The notes under the pieces were generated by a model that saw nothing but the letters and a program-made list of their open reading frames with translations, did no database searches and was not told the DNA's origin. A stretch of DNA of 64,000 nt from Bog-473 sp963817735 (GTDB lineage Bacteria > Actinomycetota > Acidimicrobiia > Acidimicrobiales > RAAP-2). The position numbers and the translations under genes are program-made. The stretch spans positions 62,001 to 126,000 of the forward strand of contig CAWFPP010000037.1 in assembly GCA_963817735.1 (NCBI GenBank). The letters are read 5' to 3'. Below are positions 60,151 through 64,000 of this stretch, in pieces; the stretch's first letter is position 1; the number at the start of each line of letters is the position of its first letter.

Positions 60151-60970
60151 GTCCAGCTGTCTCCGGGTCACCGGCAATTGATTGGGACATCCTCGGTTGA
60201 GTCGTTGCCAGCTCGTTGTCCTCACACCGATTTAGGCTCGAAGCGTGCAGGAGCAGTCACCACCCGTGGGTTGGGCCGTTCAGGGAACCGCTTGCCAAAT
60301 TGATGGAATCGTCTGCGGGAGTGGGTCCAGAAACACGATTTTCCGAAGATCCTCTTCATGAGCGCTCTCCTGGTCTAGAACGCTGTTGGTACTGGGCTTC
60401 TGGTCTACCTCGCCAGCAGGGACACAAGTGACCCCGCCATTAAGCGGGTCGTGCTCAACGTGGTCTTCTGGCCGGTGTTGGTAGGCGACCGGGCAAATGG
60501 GCTAGTGCATGTCCCTACGGAACGGTGACATATCCCCGCGAAGCAATGAATATGTCCCATAGCGCCAACTCCAGAAAGATCCCACGATGAAGACGACCCG
60601 TCAGCTATTGCGTTCGCTGGGTATTCGACGAGCACGATGCACCTTATGCCCGGCTGGAAGGCACGGATGGAGACCCAGTCGGATAAGGAACAATGTCAAT
60701 GGTGGTGGGCAGCCGATCCAGTTATTTCGCCGAAAGTTCATGTGATATTCCATTGACATTGTTCACGACGGCGACTTCAATAGCCATGGCCGTTGCATTC
60801 TGGGCGACCAAGCGTTGTGGTGATTCGCCAGTATTGATTGGCATTGATTGGCGAATTTTATTTGGCCGAAATTATTGGCGAAACGAATCGTGGGTGGTTC
60901 AAATTCAGCGTCGCTGGCGGCGTTGAATCGGCTACCACGGAAACGCGCGCCGCCGTTTGGGAGGAACCAG
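60151..60970. other. Less GC-rich stretch without convincing gene
   Basis: 820 bases between the small conserved gene and the large secreted protein. A short frame near 60390-60530 (GLLVYLASRDTSDPAIKRVV) looks like the end of a membrane protein but has no start. Inverted repeats at 60688/60750 and around 60528-60558 (GACATAT with ATATGTC) suggest a decayed mobile element or regulatory structure. Direct repeats of GGCATTGATTGG occur near 60830-60850. Confidence 0.5.
60688..60764. repeat. 15-bp perfect inverted repeat with 47-base spacer
   Basis: GAACAATGTCAATGG at 60688-60702 and its exact complement at 60750-60764. It lies about 200 bases upstream of the secreted propeller/Ig protein, so it may be an operator or the ends of a small mobile element. 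Confidence 0.85.
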
Positions 60971-63550
60971 ATGCAGCGAATCAAGTCAACCTCGCTCTAC
61001 GTCGCAATCAGCCTGCTCATGGCGATGATCATCGTGCCGGTGCTCGGCACGCAATCTGTCGGGGCAGCAGGTGCCGACCCACAAGGGACGATCTATGTTG
61101 CCGACGATGGGTCGAGCGCCATCGACGTCTTCGCTCCGGGCTCGAGCGGAAACGTCGCTCCCGAGCGAGTCATCGAGGGTGCCGACACGGGTATCAACGG
61201 CCCGGGCGACGTGAAGGTCGACGCCAACGGCGACGTGTGGGTTTCGAACTTCGCTGAGGGTGATGGTGTGGGCAACAGCATCACCGAGTACGCACCCGGT
61301 GCATCCGGGGACGCCACGCCGATTTGCACCATCGCCGGATCCGATACCGGTCTCTACGCAAACGACGACATGTCCCTGGAGCCTGACGGGACACTCGTGG
61401 TCGGGAATATCGAGGATGCTTCAAGTGACGGTGGAAACGTCCTGGTGTTCGCCCCGGGCTCGTGTGGCAACGTCGCCCCGGAGGAAACGATCGAAGGATC
61501 CAACACTGGGTTTGACTACGTCGACGGGGTGGGAACCGACGCAGCCGGAACGATCTTCGCCGACAGCACCCTTGACAGCAGCGTCCAGGTGTTCCCGGCT
61601 GGCGCGAACGGGAACGTCGCTCCGGAGTACACCATTTCCGGATCGAACACGGGCCTGGGAAATCCTGACGACATCATCGTCGGTTTCGACGGCGAGCTCT
61701 ATGTCACGAACGGATACGGTGGCGTCATCAACAGTGTCACCGTGTTTGCTCCAGGTGCGACGGGAAATGCCACGCCGACACAGGACATCGTTGGAACGAG
61801 TACCGATTTTGGCAACCCCGACGACTTGGCGGTTGACGCCAGCGGCAACATGTACGTGACTGACTCAGCGTCGAGCCTCGGGGCGGCTGTGCTCGTGTGG
61901 GCGGCCGGGTCGACCGGGGACGTAGCCCCGACCAGCTCGCTCGTTGGCTCCAACACGACCTTTTCCATACCTGAGGGCGTGGCCGTCGCTGGACCCCCAG
62001 CGGAGACAGGAGCCACGGTATCGACGACCGACTCGAGCACGTCGATCTCGCTGGGCAGCATGACATCCGACACGGCAACCGTCACCGAAGGAACGAACGG
62101 GGACTCGCCTACCGGATCGCTCGTCTTCAAGCTCTTCGGCCCCAGTGACCCCACCTGCAGCAATGCGCCCGCCTTCGTCTCGTCATCGCAGAGCGTCGAT
62201 GGAGCGGGCAACTACGGCTCGGGGAACTTCACGCCGACCGCGACCGGGACCTACACCTGGCAGGCCCTTTACAGCGGCGACACCAATAATCCACCGGTGA
62301 CAACGGCTTGTAGTGGCGTCCCCGCCGAGACAGTGACGGTGCAGCCGGCGGCGCCACAAATGACGACCACCGTCACCTCCCTCTCGGGCGGTGGTCAGTC
62401 CGGCGCCAGCATCTCGGTTCCCGCCAACACGGCGGTGACCGACACGGCCACCCTGACCGGGACCAACGCAGCCTTGGCGACAGGCACCGTCACCTATGAC
62501 GTCTACTCGGACTCGAACTGTTCGACCCTCGCCCCCGGTGGTGGGGGGACGGCCGAGCCCATCACGACGCCGGGTTCCTTGCCGCCCTCGGCTTCGGTCA
62601 CCCTCTCGGACCCGGGGACCTACTACTGGATGGCCACCTACTCAGGGGACACGACCAACAACTTGGGGTCGGCGAGCGCGTGCGGGTCCGAGGTCGAGAC
62701 GGTGGCTCCGCCGCCACCGCAAATGACGACCACCGTCACCTCCCTCTCGGGCGGTGGTCAGTCCGGCGCCAGCATCTCGGTTCCCGCCAACACGGCGGTG
62801 ACCGACACGGCCACCCTGACCGGGACCAACGCAGCCTTGGCGACAGGCACCGTCACCTATGACGTCTACTCGGACTCGAACTGTTCGACCCTCGCCCCCG
62901 GTGGTGGGGGGACGGCCGAGCCCATCACGACGCCGGGTTCCTTGCCGCCCTCGGCTTCGGTCACCCTCTCGGACCCGGGGACCTACTACTGGATGGCCAC
63001 CTACTCAGGGGACACGACCAACAACTTGGGGTCGGCGAGCGCTTGCGGGTCCGAGGTCGAGACGGTGACGAGCGCGACGACGACGCCCCAGCCCACCACC
63101 CTCAAGACCCATCTGTCGGGCAGCGGATTCTTCGGGGGCAGCCGGTGCTGGTGGATCGGCGACCTCATCACGGTCTTCGCCGGTACCGCGGTGACCGACA
63201 CGGCCACATTGTCGGGGACCAATGCCTCGAGCGCCTCGGGCACGGTGACCTACACCGTCTACTCGTGGGTTCCCTCGTGGCGCTTCCCCTTCGGCCAGTG
63301 GAAGATGGTCGCCGGCGCCGGGACGGTCAACGTGTCGAATGGATCGGTGCCGAGCTCGAATGCCGTCACGCTGCCGCCGGGTACCTATGAGTGGCAGGCC
63401 ACCTACTCGGGCGACGGCGCCAACGCCCCGTCGATGAGCAGGCTGGGCTCGGAAACCGAGTACGTCATCCCGGTGCCGAGATGCTCCTATGGGTGGAACT
63501 TCGGATTCGATGGTGGCTGCCGGCCCTGCCCGAACCAAAAGGCGAGGTAG
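60971..63550 (+). CDS. Large secreted beta-propeller plus Ig-like repeat protein
   Basis: Intact 859 residues from ATG 60971, ribosome site GGGAGGAA. Signal: RIKSTSLYVAISLLMAMIIV. Residues about 38-350 form five or six NHL/SMP30-like blades (GTIYVADDGSSAIDVFAPGS, DVKVDANGDVWVSN, DLAVDASGNMYVTDSASS). Then four Ig-like domains, of which the second and third are near-identical (TTTVTSLSGGGQSGASISVP, TYYWMATYSGDTTNNLGSAS) by a 363-base duplication. The C-terminus has a Cys-rich end (FDGGCRPCPNQKAR) that could form disulfides. Probably a surface or secreted adhesin-like protein. It lies entirely inside the segment flanked by the split recombinase. Confidence 0.85.
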   Translation: MQRIKSTSLYVAISLLMAMIIVPVLGTQSVGAAGADPQGTIYVADDGSSAIDVFAPGSSGNVAPERVIEGADTGINGPGDVKVDANGDVWVSNFAEGDGVGNSITEYAPGASGDATPICTIAGSDTGLYANDDMSLEPDGTLVVGNIEDASSDGGNVLVFAPGSCGNVAPEETIEGSNTGFDYVDGVGTDAAGTIFADSTLDSSVQVFPAGANGNVAPEYTISGSNTGLGNPDDIIVGFDGELYVTNGYGGVINSVTVFAPGATGNATPTQDIVGTSTDFGNPDDLAVDASGNMYVTDSASSLGAAVLVWAAGSTGDVAPTSSLVGSNTTFSIPEGVAVAGPPAETGATVSTTDSSTSISLGSMTSDTATVTEGTNGDSPTGSLVFKLFGPSDPTCSNAPAFVSSSQSVDGAGNYGSGNFTPTATGTYTWQALYSGDTNNPPVTTACSGVPAETVTVQPAAPQMTTTVTSLSGGGQSGASISVPANTAVTDTATLTGTNAALATGTVTYDVYSDSNCSTLAPGGGGTAEPITTPGSLPPSASVTLSDPGTYYWMATYSGDTTNNLGSASACGSEVETVAPPPPQMTTTVTSLSGGGQSGASISVPANTAVTDTATLTGTNAALATGTVTYDVYSDSNCSTLAPGGGGTAEPITTPGSLPPSASVTLSDPGTYYWMATYSGDTTNNLGSASACGSEVETVTSATTTPQPTTLKTHLSGSGFFGGSRCWWIGDLITVFAGTAVTDTATLSGTNASSASGTVTYTVYSWVPSWRFPFGQWKMVAGAGTVNVSNGSVPSSNAVTLPPGTYEWQATYSGDGANAPSMSRLGSETEYVIPVPRCSYGWNFGFDGGCRPCPNQKAR
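62357..63068 (+). repeat. 363-bp tandem duplication encoding an Ig-like domain
   Basis: 62357-62705 and 62720-63068 align with an offset of 363 bases and, by eye, differ only at one silent position (GCG versus GCT in ASACGSE). In-frame, so it adds exactly one 121-residue Ig-like domain. The near-identity indicates a very recent duplication or gene conversion. Confidence 0.95.
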
Positions 63551-63770
63551 CCACCGCGGCGATATCGGGCTACGGCTGAGAGCGGCTGAAAACCGCGCAT
63601 CCGGCCGTTGAGTCCCACACTTCTGACGATCCCGTGGCTGCGCATCGCGCAGCCACGGGATCGTCGCGTCAGGTGGCGACGGGTCCCGACAGCGGGCCGT
63701 CGAGCAGGCGCACGCGTGAGATGGCCGATTGGGTAAGGATGGATTAAAGCTCCTGGTGTACGTGGCACGA
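63551..63770. other. Short intergenic region between secreted protein and recombinase fragment
   Basis: 220 bases without a gene. It holds the 19-bp perfect hairpin described separately, and ends where recombinase homology resumes at GAGCTCGACC. Confidence 0.5.
63625..63665. terminator. Perfect 19-bp stem hairpin
   Basis: GACGATCCCGTGGCTGCGC, loop ATC, then its exact complement. It lies 75 bases after the secreted-protein stop and 106 bases before the recombinase fragment. No T-tract follows, so it may be a terminator, or the crossover or recognition site of a mobile element. Confidence 0.6.
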
Positions 63771-63844
63771 GAGCTCGACCTGCCGTCGTGGGCCACTCCC
63801 TACGTGCTCCGTCACACGGCTGCGAGCCTCATGGCGCAGCAAGG
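63771..63844 (+). repeat. Copy 2 of 74-bp perfect direct repeat (recombinase)
   Basis: Identical to 59125-59198. Here homology starts abruptly at GAGCTCGACC and then continues into the true recombinase C-terminus. Confidence 0.97.
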
Positions 63845-64000
63845 CGTCCCGGTCTCCGCCGCTGCCGCTGCACTGGGGCACGATCCGGCGATCTTCCTTC
63901 GCACCTACGCCCACCTGTACCCCGGTGATCTGCGTGGCGTCGCCGATGCGATGGACGTCGCACGTCAGTCGGCTCGAGAGGGTGCAGTGACACGGCCAAC
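63771..64000 (+). pseudogene. Tyrosine recombinase fragment B (C-terminal part, runs off window)
   Basis: Encodes ELDLPSWATPYVLRHTAASL, MAQQGVPVSAAAAALGHDPA, IFLRTYAHLYPGDLRGVADA, MDVARQSAREGAVTRP with the catalytic Tyr in RTYAHLYP. The part N-terminal to ELDLPS is absent: upstream is unrelated sequence with no start codon or ribosome site. Together with fragment A (58669) it would make one continuous catalytic domain. The frame is still open at the window edge, so the true end is not seen. Confidence 0.85.

Noticed and set aside
60216..60635. Two short ORFs in the gap upstream of the propeller/Ig protein
   Set aside because: No ribosome sites, no recognisable motifs and random-looking composition.
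59125..63844. Simple transposon insertion with target-site duplication
   Set aside because: The 74-bp repeats are too long for a usual target duplication, diverge silently just downstream, and no transposase lies between them.

Overview
High-GC bacterial DNA, most likely an actinobacterium of the Acidimicrobiia or a near relative. The pointers are a biotin cluster with the small actinobacterial protein BsaP, F420-type enzymes (LLM oxidoreductase, Ddn-like protein), mycobacterial-type PaiB, DUF732 and 13E12/HNH proteins, two proteins opening with a GWW-x-DG-(R/K)WYPPE motif, and secreted GYWLV-repeat proteins. This assignment is inferred from protein families, not from a marker gene. No rRNA, tRNA or CRISPR array was recognised.

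Layout. 1-19 kb: class II aldolase, SRPBCC and PaiB proteins, a fatty-acid block (acyl-CoA synthetase, two acyl-CoA dehydrogenases), a secreted G1 peptidase, archaeal-type riboflavin synthase, bioA-bioF-bioD facing bioB-bsaP, a GH43-like lipoprotein, an HNH/DUF222 gene and a TetR/MFS efflux pair with a clear palindromic operator. Nearly every gene here is cut by one or more single-base frame changes. 19-26 kb: a mostly intact minus-strand operon (adenine DNA methyltransferase, PPK2, F420-type LLM oxidoreductase, amidase, cupin, P450). 26-35 kb: methyltransferase plus membrane protein, an AIM24 protein, a three-gene minus-strand catabolic set, secreted proteins and a large GH43/GYWLV protein. 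35.6-39.2 kb: five tightly coupled genes, three of them encoding proteins built from two YbjQ-like domains each; this is the best candidate for an undescribed system. 39-52 kb: housekeeping and envelope genes, HU-like protein, a DUF929/VKOR disulfide-forming pair, dehydrogenases. 52-55 kb: a second G1 peptidase carrying IPT and GYWLV repeats.

55.3-64 kb is a mosaic, visibly less GC-rich between about 56.4 and 61 kb. It holds a decayed class III nucleotidyl cyclase, a 2OG oxygenase/acyltransferase pair, a tyrosine recombinase broken in two (58.7-59.25 kb and 63.77 kb to the window end), a broken MntA/HepT module fused to the first recombinase fragment, a small conserved gene, and a large secreted propeller/Ig-like protein with a near-perfect 363-bp internal duplication. 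A perfect 74-bp recombinase repeat brackets the 4.6-kb insert.

Short tandem repeats occur at many gene boundaries and in low-complexity protein tails. Coordinates of frame-broken genes are those of the whole reconstructed gene, so their lengths are often not multiples of three.
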